Assembly (NCBI GenBank): GCA_937915925.1 | Contig: CALGGM010000135.1 | Coordinates: 1 to 27,852, forward strand | Length of the DNA: 27,852 nucleotides | Direction of reading: 5' to 3' | Source of the DNA: an uncultured Clostridia bacterium | Lineage (GTDB): Bacteria; Bacillota; Clostridia; Christensenellales; CAG-138 | In this document: positions 1 to 8,468 of the stretch, piece by piece | Layout: each line of letters starts with the position of its first letter | How positions within the stretch are numbered: the first letter of the stretch is position 1 | Notes under the pieces: generated by a model | What the model saw: the letters and a program-made list of their open reading frames with translations, nothing else | Told to the model about the DNA's origin: nothing | The model's database searches: none | Program-made: the position numbers and the translations under genes

Positions 1-54
1 CCTCCGCCAAATTATCTTGGTTGAAAACCACCCTTTACAAAGTGCCTCTTCTGC

Positions 55-107
55 CACCCTTATCAACAGCCTGCTCAGCATATCAAAAGGTTTTTTGACA
101 CGCTGAG
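55..107. repeat. Terminal inverted copy of a 53-base repeat (left arm)
   Basis: This stretch is the reverse complement of 27800-27852 with two mismatches, in the left half of an internal hairpin (positions 80 and 82 read A where the other copy predicts G). The core is a near-palindrome with arms around CAGCGTGTCAAAA and TTTTGACACGCTG. Bases 1-54 upstream hold no gene or signal that I recognise; they could be more of the same repeat, because the right-hand copy runs off the window before that part would appear. It probably marks an assembly break at a dispersed repeat. Confidence 0.85.
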
Positions 108-134
108 GCACGGACATCGGTCCGTGCCTTTTTT
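106..134. terminator. Hairpin downstream of the LRR pseudogene, T-run on + strand
   Basis: A perfect 10-base stem (AGGCACGGAC pairing with GTCCGTGCCT) with an ATCG loop is followed on the + strand by six T. It lies just beyond the stop of the minus-strand LRR pseudogene. For that gene the T-run is on the wrong side and the repeat hairpin follows immediately. It could work as a + strand terminator, or together with the repeat as a 3' end structure for the minus-strand gene. The stem shares two bases with the repeat. Confidence 0.6.
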
Positions 135-144
135 GCCTGTATGC

Positions 145-3076
145 TTATTTTGTTTTCACCGTTCTGATCTCGGACCAGCCGCCGTAATAGGTCATGCCCT
201 CGAAGAGGTGATAGGAGCGGATGCGCACGCTGTACGACTTCTTTGCCTTGAGGTTTTTGAAAACGTACTGCGTCGTCTTTTTGTTGGTGATCTTTACGGT
301 CTGAACGTTTTTCGTGAACGCCGTGTCCGTCACGATCTGCAGCTGATACCCCGTGAAGACACCGCTCGGCGCCCAGGTCACCGCGACCTGTTTGGTTTCG
401 CCGGAAACCTCCTTGAACACGCGCGTCGTGATGCGGACCGTCGTTTTCAGAGGACCGACGTTTCCGAGGTTATAGTTGTCCATCGCGCCGCCGTACTGCT
501 TGCCGGTGATCTCGTCGGTGCGCGTCGGGATATACGCCTTCACGCCGTACTGATACCGCGTTCCTGCGTAGACCTTGGTGTCGACCCACGACGTGTCCGT
601 CGTGTTGTTCCAACGCTCGAACGTCGTCCAGCCGGAGCTGATCAGGTTCCACGCTCTGCGATAGATTACGTAGCCTGCCGCGCCGTCAACCTTGCTCCAC
701 GTCACCTTGACGCCGTTCGAGACGTTTTCCACCGACGTCGCCGTCGTGGGCGGCAGATAGATCTTGAAGGATTTGTACGTGACGACGCCGTTGCTGTTCA
801 GCTTTACCGAGACGTAGCCCGTTTCGGCGTACAGGTTGGACAGATACGAGACCGTGTACTGCGACGCAGGAAGCACCTTTCCGGAGCCGTCCTTGACGGT
901 TACGGCAGGCGTATGGTACGAGCCGTCATACATCACGTACGGCGTAGCGCCCTTATACAGCACCTCGCCGTCCTTGAATTCGATCGTGCACGATTCGGAA
1001 ACGACCTCGGTCGTCTTGTCGACGCGAAGCCACATCGAACCGTTCGCGACGCCGTACTCATAATAGGCGGTACCGGAGGTCGAATCGGTCTTTTCCACCC
1101 GCGTCCCTCCATACACGGACAGCAGGGACGGGTTGCTGCGGATATCGATCGAGGTCAGCTTCGTTTTGTAGCAGGAGAACTTTCGAAGGTTCGGCATCGA
1201 GGAAAGCAGATTGCCGTTCTTGAACAGGAAGTTCGGGTTGTTGTGAAGCTGAAGCTGCTCGACGTTCTCGCGCGGAGAAAGATAAATGTTCGACAGATTG
1301 TTGTTTTGCAAAAGAACGGCGGTAAGCGCCGGACCGTCCTGAAAGATAGGGGGAGGTCAGCTTGTTGTCCGCCGCGTTCACGTAAAACAGCTTCGGGCAG
1401 TTGTAGATGTTGAGCGTTTCGAGCGCATTGTCCTCCGCGTCGATCTCCTCAAGCGCCTTCTGATCCCGGATGATAAGATCCTTCAGCGCATTCCCGTAGC
1501 AGTACAGGCTTTTCAACGCGGGCAGAGCCGAGACGTCGAGCTTCTTCAGCACACGGTTATAAGAGACGTCGACAAACTGCAGCTTCGGATTCTTGGTAAA
1601 CACAAGCTCCCCGATCCGGCAGTTGTACGCGGAAAGCGATGTAAGGTTCGGGAACAGCTCGACGCCGGTTAACGTCGTTACGGCTTCCTCGTCGTCCTCC
1701 GGGGACAGCGCCGTAACGGACTTCGCTTCGGTCACGGAAAGCCACCCGTCGGAATTCCAGTCGCATTCGGTCACGATCTCGCGGCGAAACTGATCGCTCG
1801 GGAAATCCGCGCTGCCGGATTTCAGATCCGCGACGATCACGGCCTGCTCGTTGTTCTTCGTCAACGAGAGGTACGCGCCGGTATCAGACCGATAGATCGC
1901 CTGATACGACGCGGAGCCGGAGGTCGCGTCAAGCATGCCGTAAAGCGCGGCGTCCTTTAGCTCCGGATTGCTGCGCACGTCAATCGTACGGATGCTGCCG
2001 CGATAGACCTCAAGCTCCGATAGATACGCGTTCTGCGACGTATCGACCGTCTTTAACGAGCCGGTCGTATCGGACAGATACAGCGTACGGAGGTTTTTGT
2101 TCGCGCGGATGTTCAGGCTGTTCAGCGCGCACTCGGACAGGTCGAGCGTCAGAAGATTGGGGAGACCGGTCAGATCGACGTTTGTGAGCTTGGTGTGATA
2201 GGCATAGATGCTGTCGACCTCGGTCAGATACTTCACGCCTTCGAGACTTGCGACGTTCGTTCCGCCGAGATTCAGCGTCCAGATCCTCATGATCTCGCTG
2301 TGCGAAAGGACGTGATTCTTGTTCTGATCGTACGTATTGTAGAGGTAATCGCGAAAGATCTTGTCCGGGAAGTGCGCTTCGTCGAGCAGAATGCCGTCCT
2401 CGGTCCGATACCCGCCGATCAGATCGGAGCCCTTGACCGTTTCCGACGTCGCCTCGTAGGAATTGATGTCCTCGGACTGCGGATCCGCCGTCGTGATCAC
2501 GTCGACCGTGTAGTAAAGGTCCGGCTCGATAAAATCGGACAGATCGACGGACGGCGTCGATCTTCGCGTAGGCGGAGGAATAGGTCACGTCCGCGCTCGG
2601 ACCCGGCCAAACGCAGTACCAGTAGCAGTACGCGCCGGAGACCGCGTCCCAATAGACGGTCGTGCCGTTGAACCGCGGCCACGGGGTGGACAACTGCTTG
2701 CGCGGCGAAACGTAGTTCTGATACAGCACGCCGCCGATATACTGCGTCGGAATGCCGTTTACGGTCAGCGCTTCGATTGTGATCTGATAGGAACCGCTCG
2801 GCGTGTTTACGCAGCGTCGGTGTCCATGCTGTTTTTCAGATTCAGCACGGTGCCTTTATAATTGCTGATGCTGCCGCGGAAATGATAATCCGCGACGTTT
2901 TGCCACCGGATGTTGTATCGGTCCGCGTTCGGGACGGCGTCTCATGTGAGAACGCCGCTGCTGGACAGCTTCAGATTCGGGATGGCTTCCGCCTGCGCGC
3001 CGTCCGAGAAAAGCGGAACGAGCGTGAACAGCATGAGCGCGGACAGAAGCAGGCTCAGAACACGGATCCGTTTCAT
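145..3076 (-). pseudogene. Decayed secreted leucine-rich-repeat surface protein
   Basis: Pieced across frames, this encodes about 970 residues. It has a signal peptide starting MKRIRVLSLLLSALMLFTLV, two Fn3-like segments with WDAV motifs, an EF-hand-like segment (FPDKIFRDYLY, then YDQNKNHVLSHSE), many internalin-like leucine-rich repeats, a second EF-hand-like segment, more repeats, and C-terminal Fn3-like domains. The ATG at 3076 has a good ribosome site (AGGAGGT) and promoter. Four lesions break it: TGA replaces an expected TGG at codon 45 (2942-2944); a -1 shift lies near 2805-2830; a +1 shift lies near 2550-2563; and a +1 shift lies at the five-G run 1349-1353, where four G would restore the frame. 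All other genes here look intact, so real decay is more likely than poor sequence, though errors could explain part of it. The family usually acts at the cell surface in adhesion; that role is an inference. Confidence 0.85.
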
Positions 3077-3118
3077 AGGGTACCTCCTGTAACGGTCATA
3101 TTATCTCAATATGAATTT

Positions 3119-3147
3119 ATCATATAGAAATGCAAATTGTAATCCAA
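3119..3147 (-). promoter_or_regulatory. Sigma-A-type promoter of the LRR pseudogene
   Basis: On the minus strand TTGGAT (3147-3142) is separated by 17 bases from TATGAT (3124-3119). This would start transcription near 3112 and leave a leader of about 36 bases before the ATG at 3076, containing an AGGAGGT ribosome site. The promoter looks intact although the gene is broken. Confidence 0.65.
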
Positions 3148-3206
3148 ACGGCGCGGGAAACGGAAATAGTTTGTACAAAAACAGAAGCGCTTGTGCGCGT
3201 GTAATC

Positions 3207-3235
3207 TTGCAATTTGCCCATGCGTGCGTTATACT
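3207..3235 (+). promoter_or_regulatory. Sigma-A-type promoter of the dockerin phosphoesterase-like gene
   Basis: TTGCAA (3207-3212), a 17-base spacer and TATACT (3230-3235) form a near-consensus promoter just upstream of the gene. The start would be near 3242, giving a very short leader that still includes the GAGGA ribosome site at 3244-3248. Confidence 0.7.
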
Positions 3236-3257
3236 TTATGTTTGAGGACGTATGCGA

Positions 3258-5141
3258 ATGAAACGTTTGCTGCAAAAAGGGTTCATACTGCTGCTTGCCG
3301 CCCTGCTGATCTTTTCGGCAGGGATCGTTTCCGCTGCGGACGAAGTCAAATTCGGCGACGCGGACGGAGACGGCGAGCTGACGGCGCAGGACGCGAGCAC
3401 GATCCAGCGGTATCTGACGCGGTTTCGCATGATGGACGCCGCGGCGCTGTCGCGCGCGGATATCGACGGCGACGGCGCGGTGACGGCGGAGGACGCCTCC
3501 ATGATCCTGAACGCGATCATGTCCGCCGAGTTTACGGTGCCTGCCGTGCAGTCCGTGTCCATGCTCGTGACGTCCGACATGCGCGGCTTTGCGTGGGACC
3601 CCGCGTCCACCAAGGACGATCCCGGCGCGTGTACGGCGATGAACGTTGCGGCATGCGTGATGGCGATGCGCGAGGAGAACCCCGAGCTTTTGCTGTTCGA
3701 CGTCGGCGGATCGCTGTTCGGCAGCTCGATCGCGGACGATTACGCGACGCGCTCCGAGCGCATGTACGGTCCGATGACCGCGCTGTTCGTCAAAATGAAA
3801 TACAACGCGGTTCTGCTCGGCGACGAGGCGTTTACCTACCCCTCGCAGACGGTGCGCAGAGAGGTGAACGAGCTGATCTACCGAAAGATCGCCGTGCTCG
3901 GCGCCAACCTTCGTAAGGGCGATCCGACCGTGTTCGATCCCGAGGGCGTGCTCTGGAACGACCTCGTTCCCTATAAGATCATCGAGGTCCCGCAGGGCGA
4001 GGACAAAGCACCGCTGAGGCTGTGCGTGATCGGCGTCACGCAGCCCGACCTTGCGCCGTCCGACGACGAGGTCCTGCCGGTCGATCCGATCGACATTTAT
4101 GCGAAGATCCGGCGCGAGCTCAAGAATCAGGTGGACTACACGGTCCTTTTGTATCACGGGAATACCGAGGTCGACGCGCTCGGACAGGGCGAATACTCGC
4201 TTCGCGATTTTCTGAAGCGCACCGACAGCATCGATCTGGTGCTTGCCGCGCACGGCGGGAGCGATTATGTGCGCTCCGAGCTGAACGCGTCCGGCGTGGA
4301 GATCCCGATCGTCTCGCTGCCGGGCGGCACGGAAACGGTCACGAAGGTATCCGTCTCACTACGCGAAAAGGGACGTCCGGCAGTGCTCGTCGAACGCATC
4401 GACCCGTCTGCGTCCGTGCCGGACGATACGGTCACGCGGGCGGTGCGCCCGTATGTGAGCGCGCTTTCCGGCGTCATGGACATGGTGGTCTGCACCGTCG
4501 GGGAACGGATCGACGCGTACGACCCGAACGTGCTGGGTTCCTCCGACTGCATGGAGGTGATCCACGAAATGCAGATCTATTCCGCGCGCCGCTGGATCGA
4601 GCAGAACGAGCTCGACCTGCCGCATGAGATCCTGTCGATCGCGTACCCGTACATCGAGATCGGCGGGCTGAGAGAGGGCGCGCTGCGCTATCGCGACGTC
4701 TATTCGATCAAGACCGAAACGCCGCGCTATACGCTGCTGCTGGTCCGCGGCGGCGAGCTTCGCGCATGGCTGTCGGCGTACGGAAATACGCTTTCGGGAG
4801 AATCGACGGTCTATTCGCTTTACGGCGTGTCCTATCTTCTGAACACCTTAAACCCGGAAGATACGCTGGGTTTCCTTGAGCACAGCTCGGGGCTTGCGGT
4901 CGAGGACGACGAGGTGTTCACGCTGATCCTTGCCGAACGCGACGATTACGAAACGACGCTTCGAAGCTATCTCGACGAGACGTGGATGCCGTATGAGGAC
5001 CGCGTCGTCGAGGGCATGACGATCGCCGATCCGGATGCAGTGGGCACGACGGACAATCCCGTAACGGCGGCGCTGACGATTTATCTGGAAAGCGTGGAAA
5101 CGCTCGTTTTGAAGCATCTGTATAACTGGATCCTGATCTAA
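3258..5141 (+). CDS. Secreted dockerin protein with degenerate CpdB/UshA-like phosphoesterase domains
   Basis: 627 residues from the ATG at 3258, which sits 9 bases after GAGGA; an in-frame ATG at 3252 is too close to it. After a signal peptide (about 1-27) come two calcium loops of a type I dockerin, DADGDGELTAQD and DIDGDGAVTAED (residues 35-88). The rest follows the order of the 5'-nucleotidase/cyclic phosphodiesterase family. Metal motifs are altered: NDxHG is SDMRG (D107 kept, H to R); the second D of DxGD is G151; GNHEF is GDEAF; the GHxH pair is AAHGGS. H300 (YHGN) and H332 remain. The C-terminal domain keeps LSIAYPYIEIGG (from 459) and GELRAWL, like the CpdB-type substrate domain. It may bind a nucleotide-like ligand or dock to a cohesin without catalysis. 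It is a single gene with its own promoter and terminator; no cohesin gene is in view. Confidence 0.75.
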   Translation: MKRLLQKGFILLLAALLIFSAGIVSAADEVKFGDADGDGELTAQDASTIQRYLTRFRMMDAAALSRADIDGDGAVTAEDASMILNAIMSAEFTVPAVQSVSMLVTSDMRGFAWDPASTKDDPGACTAMNVAACVMAMREENPELLLFDVGGSLFGSSIADDYATRSERMYGPMTALFVKMKYNAVLLGDEAFTYPSQTVRREVNELIYRKIAVLGANLRKGDPTVFDPEGVLWNDLVPYKIIEVPQGEDKAPLRLCVIGVTQPDLAPSDDEVLPVDPIDIYAKIRRELKNQVDYTVLLYHGNTEVDALGQGEYSLRDFLKRTDSIDLVLAAHGGSDYVRSELNASGVEIPIVSLPGGTETVTKVSVSLREKGRPAVLVERIDPSASVPDDTVTRAVRPYVSALSGVMDMVVCTVGERIDAYDPNVLGSSDCMEVIHEMQIYSARRWIEQNELDLPHEILSIAYPYIEIGGLREGALRYRDVYSIKTETPRYTLLLVRGGELRAWLSAYGNTLSGESTVYSLYGVSYLLNTLNPEDTLGFLEHSSGLAVEDDEVFTLILAERDDYETTLRSYLDETWMPYEDRVVEGMTIADPDAVGTTDNPVTAALTIYLESVETLVLKHLYNWILI

Positions 5142-5157
5142 GGCAAAATCGCTGTTT

Positions 5158-5193
5158 ACGCCGATCCCGCTTGCATGGATCGGCGTTTGTTTT
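5158..5193 (+). terminator. Rho-independent terminator after the dockerin gene
   Basis: A perfect 10-base stem (ACGCCGATCC with GGATCGGCGT) around a 9-base loop is followed by TTTGTTTT. It starts 16 bases after the stop codon. It separates the dockerin gene from yqfC and rules out the earlier in-frame ATG at 5175 as a likely yqfC start, because that codon lies in the loop. Confidence 0.85.
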
Positions 5194-5207
5194 GCATATC
5201 CTGTACC

Positions 5208-5489
5208 ATGAAACGAAAATCGAAACTTTGGAACCGGATCATCAAAACCGCGGAGCTTCCGCAGGATCTGGATCCGCATCTGTTCTTCGTGCAGTGGTTC
5301 GGCAGCGGCGAATGTCTTATCGAACAGCATCGCGGCGTGCTCAGCTTTGAGCCGTGCCGCATCCGGTTTCTGACCGAGCAGGGGACCGTCGAGCTGACCG
5401 GCGAAGACCTCGTCTGCGAACAGCTCACCGAGACGCGCGCAAAGGTGCGCGGCGCGATCAAAGGCTTGACGCTTGAGGGCAAAAGTTGA
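5208..5489 (+). CDS. yqfC: Sporulation protein YqfC
   Basis: 93 residues starting MKRKSKLWNRI. The match to the YqfC family rests on length, the segment ENHRG-like (here EQHRGVLSFEP), the closing stretch on expression of a GAIKGLTLEG-type strand, and direct linkage to yqfD. YqfC and YqfD are made in the mother cell under sigma-E in Bacillus; their biochemical role is not well defined. No clear ribosome site precedes the ATG. A weak TTGCAT-18-CATATC pair at 5171-5200 could be a promoter placing the transcript start at or next to the ATG, but I do not count it as established. The stop overlaps the next start by one base (TGATG). Confidence 0.85.
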   Translation: MKRKSKLWNRIIKTAELPQDLDPHLFFVQWFGSGECLIEQHRGVLSFEPCRIRFLTEQGTVELTGEDLVCEQLTETRAKVRGAIKGLTLEGKS

Positions 5490-6646
5490 TGTGGCATTTT
5501 GGAATAGGATATGTTATAATCCAAATTGAAGGATTGTCCGCCGCTCGGCTTTTGCGCCGCATGGCAGAAGCCGGGATTCAGGTGCGCGACGCAAAGCGGA
5601 TCGATCCCGTGACGCTTCGCTGCTCGATCCCGGTAAAACGGTTCTTCGATCTGCATCGGTTGAAGCGCGGACTGCCGCTGCGCATTCGGATTCTCGAGCG
5701 TCGCGGGCTGCCGTTTGCGGTACGGAAGCTGTACCGAAGACCGTTTCTTTGGGCGGAGAGTTTGCTCCTTCTCGGACTTCTCGTGTTCGCGTCCTCGCGC
5801 ATCTGGGTGATCCGCATCGACGAAACCGAACGCGTCGACCCGGAGGAGATCCGTTCGCTGCTATCGGAACGCGGCATCGCGCCCGGCGCGCGGCTTTCCG
5901 GACCGATTTTGATCACGGCGGCAAACGACCTGTCCGCGCAGATCTATGACGCGGCATGGATCGGGCTCGACCGTGAGGGCGTGCTCTTAAAGGTGAACGT
6001 CGTCGAATCGCTTCCGGGATCGCCGAAGAAAACGGCGCGTGTGCCGTCGGACGTCATCGCGGAGAAGGACGGCGTGATCACCTCGCTTCAAGTGATGCGC
6101 GGACAAGCGCGCGTCAAGGTCGGCGACGCGGTAAAGGCGGGGGACGTGCTGATTTCCGGGACCGTGACGCGAAACGGCGACAGCTATGAAACCGCCGCGG
6201 ACGGCGTCGTAAAGGGCGCGGTGGAGTATCACGCCGAGGTCGAGATCTCTGAAACGCTCACCGAATCGTACGAGAACGACCGCGAGGAAACGGTGCGCGT
6301 GCTGCGCTTTGCGTCGTTTGAGATCGCAAGAAGCAAGCCTTCGTTTACGCACTACCGGCTCTGTGAAACGGAATCCCTTGCGATCAGCGCGCTGCTGCCG
6401 GTGTACATCGACAAAGTCCTTGCAAGGGAGATCGGCTTTCGCGAGCGAACGCTGTCCGAGGAGGAAGCGGAGAGCATCGCGCTGTCACTTGCGCGGGAAC
6501 AGGCGTACGCGCTCGTTCCGCGAGACGCGGCGATCATCAATACATACGGCACGGTCAGAACGGTCGGCGGCAAACGCTGCGCCGTCGTGTCCGTGACCGC
6601 AGAGGAAACCATCGGAAAAACGGAGGAAGAACCGCATGACGGATGA
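5489..6646 (+). CDS. yqfD: Sporulation membrane protein YqfD
   Basis: 385 residues from the ATG at 5489, 9 bases after GAGGG; a TTG one codon earlier is possible but less likely. The N-terminus (MWHFGIGYVIIQIEGLSA) is typical of the family: a small soluble domain, one transmembrane segment at about 89-105 (ESLLLLGLLVFASSRIWVI), then a large outer domain. The segment GDAVKAGDVLISG in the middle is a lipoyl/hybrid-motif-like turn seen in this family. YqfD is required for efficient sporulation in several Firmicutes. The last 11 bases overlap phoH, so the sporulation pair is joined transcriptionally to a housekeeping operon. Confidence 0.88.
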   Translation: MWHFGIGYVIIQIEGLSAARLLRRMAEAGIQVRDAKRIDPVTLRCSIPVKRFFDLHRLKRGLPLRIRILERRGLPFAVRKLYRRPFLWAESLLLLGLLVFASSRIWVIRIDETERVDPEEIRSLLSERGIAPGARLSGPILITAANDLSAQIYDAAWIGLDREGVLLKVNVVESLPGSPKKTARVPSDVIAEKDGVITSLQVMRGQARVKVGDAVKAGDVLISGTVTRNGDSYETAADGVVKGAVEYHAEVEISETLTESYENDREETVRVLRFASFEIARSKPSFTHYRLCETESLAISALLPVYIDKVLAREIGFRERTLSEEEAESIALSLAREQAYALVPRDAAIINTYGTVRTVGGKRCAVVSVTAEETIGKTEEEPHDG

Positions 6647-7631
6647 AAAAGGACGGACGGTCGCACGGATCGAGCTCGAATCCATGGACGATTCGATCGG
6701 GCTGTTCGGCGTATTCGACGAGAATCTGACCGTATTTGAAGAGGAGATCGGCGTCAAGATCCGGATCCATTCGGACGGCGTGGCGATCGAAGGCGACGAG
6801 GAGCAGGTCGGGCTTTGCAAGACCGTGCTTGAAAAGCTTCTGGATATGCAGCGCAAGGGCGAGCCGATCAACCGCGGACGCATCCGCTACGCGATCGACA
6901 TTGCCAAGGACGGCAACGCCGATCTCATCAAGGAGATCATGGGCGACGTCGTGGCGCTGACCAACCGCGGCAAGCAGATCAAGTGCAAGACGCTCGGACA
7001 GAAGAAATATATTCAGGCGCTGAAAAACCACGAGCTCGTGTTCGGCGTCGGTCCCGCCGGTACCGGCAAGACGTATCTCGCGGTCGCCATGGCGGTCGTG
7101 GCGTTTAAGAATAAGGAAGTCGAACGCATCATCCTGACGCGTCCCGCGGTCGAAGCGGGCGAGAAGCTCGGCTTTCTGCCGGGAGACCTCCAGAATAAGG
7201 TCGACCCGTATCTGAGGCCGCTGTACGACGCGCTGCAGGAATTCTTCGGGCTTGAGATGTACAAGCAGCTGATGGAGCGCGGCGCGATCGAGGTAGCGCC
7301 GCTCGCGTACATGCGCGGGCGCACGCTGAACAACGCGTTCATCATCCTTGACGAAGCGCAGAACTGCTCGATCGAGCAGATGAAAATGTTCTTAACGCGC
7401 TTTGGCGAGGGCAGCCGCATCGTTGTGACCGGCGACGTGACGCAGATCGACCTGCCGAAGGAGAAGATGAGCGGGCTCGTGCACGCGATCCGCGTGCTGG
7501 ACGGCGTGGAGGGCATCTCGGTCGTGAAGCTGACGCACAAGGACGTCGTGCGTCACGAGCTGGTGCAGCGCATCATTCAGGCATACGAACGCCACGAGAA
7601 CGCGAGAAACAGGGAGCGGGGCAATGATTGA
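6636..7631 (+). CDS. phoH: PhoH-family P-loop ATPase
   Basis: 331 residues. Walker A is GPAGTGKT at 139-146 and Walker B is IILDEAQ at 236-242; the family motif LTRPAVEAGEKLGFLPGDLQ lies between them. The N-terminal 110 residues carry the small KH-like region usual for the PhoH-like (YbeZ/PhoL) subgroup. A GGAGGA ribosome site lies 8 bases before the ATG inside yqfD. Members next to ybeY are thought to act with it in RNA metabolism and ribosome quality control, which fits the 8-base overlap with ybeY here. Confidence 0.93.
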   Translation: MTDEKGRTVARIELESMDDSIGLFGVFDENLTVFEEEIGVKIRIHSDGVAIEGDEEQVGLCKTVLEKLLDMQRKGEPINRGRIRYAIDIAKDGNADLIKEIMGDVVALTNRGKQIKCKTLGQKKYIQALKNHELVFGVGPAGTGKTYLAVAMAVVAFKNKEVERIILTRPAVEAGEKLGFLPGDLQNKVDPYLRPLYDALQEFFGLEMYKQLMERGAIEVAPLAYMRGRTLNNAFIILDEAQNCSIEQMKMFLTRFGEGSRIVVTGDVTQIDLPKEKMSGLVHAIRVLDGVEGISVVKLTHKDVVRHELVQRIIQAYERHENARNRERGND

Positions 7632-8061
7632 CGTAATTTCCGAGACCGTCGAGATTACCGAAGACGAGCGGACAGGCATTGCGCGCGCGGCACAGGCGGC
7701 GCTCGATTCCGAAAAAAGAGACGGGGATCTGACGATTCTCATCGACACGCCGGAGCGCATTCAGACGCTGAATCGCGAGTTCCGAAACGTCGACCGCGTG
7801 ACCGACGTGCTGACCTTTCCCGCGTGGGAAGGGGAGGACCCGCTCTCCGCGGACGGGTATCTCGGCGACATCATGATCTGCTATGAGCGCGCAAAGGAGC
7901 AGGCGGAGGAGTACGGACATTCGCTCTTGCGCGAGCTGTCGTTCCTCGCGGTGCACGGCGTGCTGCATCTTTTGGGCTACGATCACATGACCGAGGCGGA
8001 CGAGCGCGTGATGCGTGAAAAACAAACGGACATTTTAGACAGAATAGGAGTGACAAGATGA
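7624..8061 (+). CDS. ybeY: Endoribonuclease YbeY (rRNA maturation factor)
   Basis: 145 residues ending in the zinc signature HGVLHLLGYDH at 111-121, with the three metal-binding histidines H111, H115 and H121 all present. YbeY is a single-strand-specific metallo-RNase involved in 16S rRNA 3' maturation and ribosome quality control. It overlaps phoH by 8 bases and cdd by 4, so its expression is probably coupled to both. The diacylglycerol/undecaprenol kinase gene (dgkA) that often follows ybeY in Firmicutes is absent. Confidence 0.95.
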   Translation: MIDVISETVEITEDERTGIARAAQAALDSEKRDGDLTILIDTPERIQTLNREFRNVDRVTDVLTFPAWEGEDPLSADGYLGDIMICYERAKEQAEEYGHSLLRELSFLAVHGVLHLLGYDHMTEADERVMREKQTDILDRIGVTR

Positions 8062-8468
8062 TGGATCCCAACATGCAGGACAGGCTTTTGAAGCTCGCAA
8101 AGGAAGCGCGCGATCATTCGTACTCGCCGTATTCGAACTATGCGGTGGGCGCGGCGCTTCTCACAAAGGACGGTAAAATCTATCAGGGCTGCAACATCGA
8201 AAACGCGTCGTTTACGCCGACGATCTGCGCGGAGCGCACCGCGTTCTTCAAGGCGATCTTTGACGGCGTACGCGAGTTCTCCGCGATCGCGGTCATCGGC
8301 TCGGGCGATCTGCCGTCATATCCGTGCGGCGTTTGCCGTCAGGTGATGTCCGAGTTCTGCGGCGGCGATTTTGTCATCATCACATCGAACCGCGACGGCA
8401 GCGAGATTATCGTCGAAACGCTCGATCAGATGATGCCGCACCGCTTCGGACCGAAGGATCTGCTATGA
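8058..8468 (+). CDS. cdd: Cytidine deaminase
   Basis: 136 residues, the size of the homotetrameric enzymes. The zinc site is complete: C57-A-E59 (ICAERTAFF, with Glu59 the proton shuttle) and C90/C93 in PCGVC. NIENASF upstream matches the substrate-binding strand. It deaminates cytidine and deoxycytidine to the uridine forms in pyrimidine salvage. The start could be either ATG at 8058 or 8061; AGGAG at 8046-8050 suits both. It overlaps era by four bases (ATGA). Confidence 0.95.
   Translation: MMDPNMQDRLLKLAKEARDHSYSPYSNYAVGAALLTKDGKIYQGCNIENASFTPTICAERTAFFKAIFDGVREFSAIAVIGSGDLPSYPCGVCRQVMSEFCGGDFVIITSNRDGSEIIVETLDQMMPHRFGPKDLL

Noticed and set aside
124..1413. 429-codon plus-strand frame opposite the LRR pseudogene
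   Set aside because: The minus strand encodes clear LRR and Fn3 sequence here; the plus frame is Arg/Val-rich shadow sequence.
2942..2944. TGA read as tryptophan (alternative genetic code or recoding)
   Set aside because: TGA is the normal stop of yqfD, ybeY, cdd, era, murB and hslO here at the expected family lengths, and the same gene has three frameshifts, so decay explains it.
3120..4253. 377-codon minus-strand frame across the divergent promoter region and dockerin gene
   Set aside because: It runs through two good promoters and is antisense to a gene with signal peptide and dockerin motifs; no family features.
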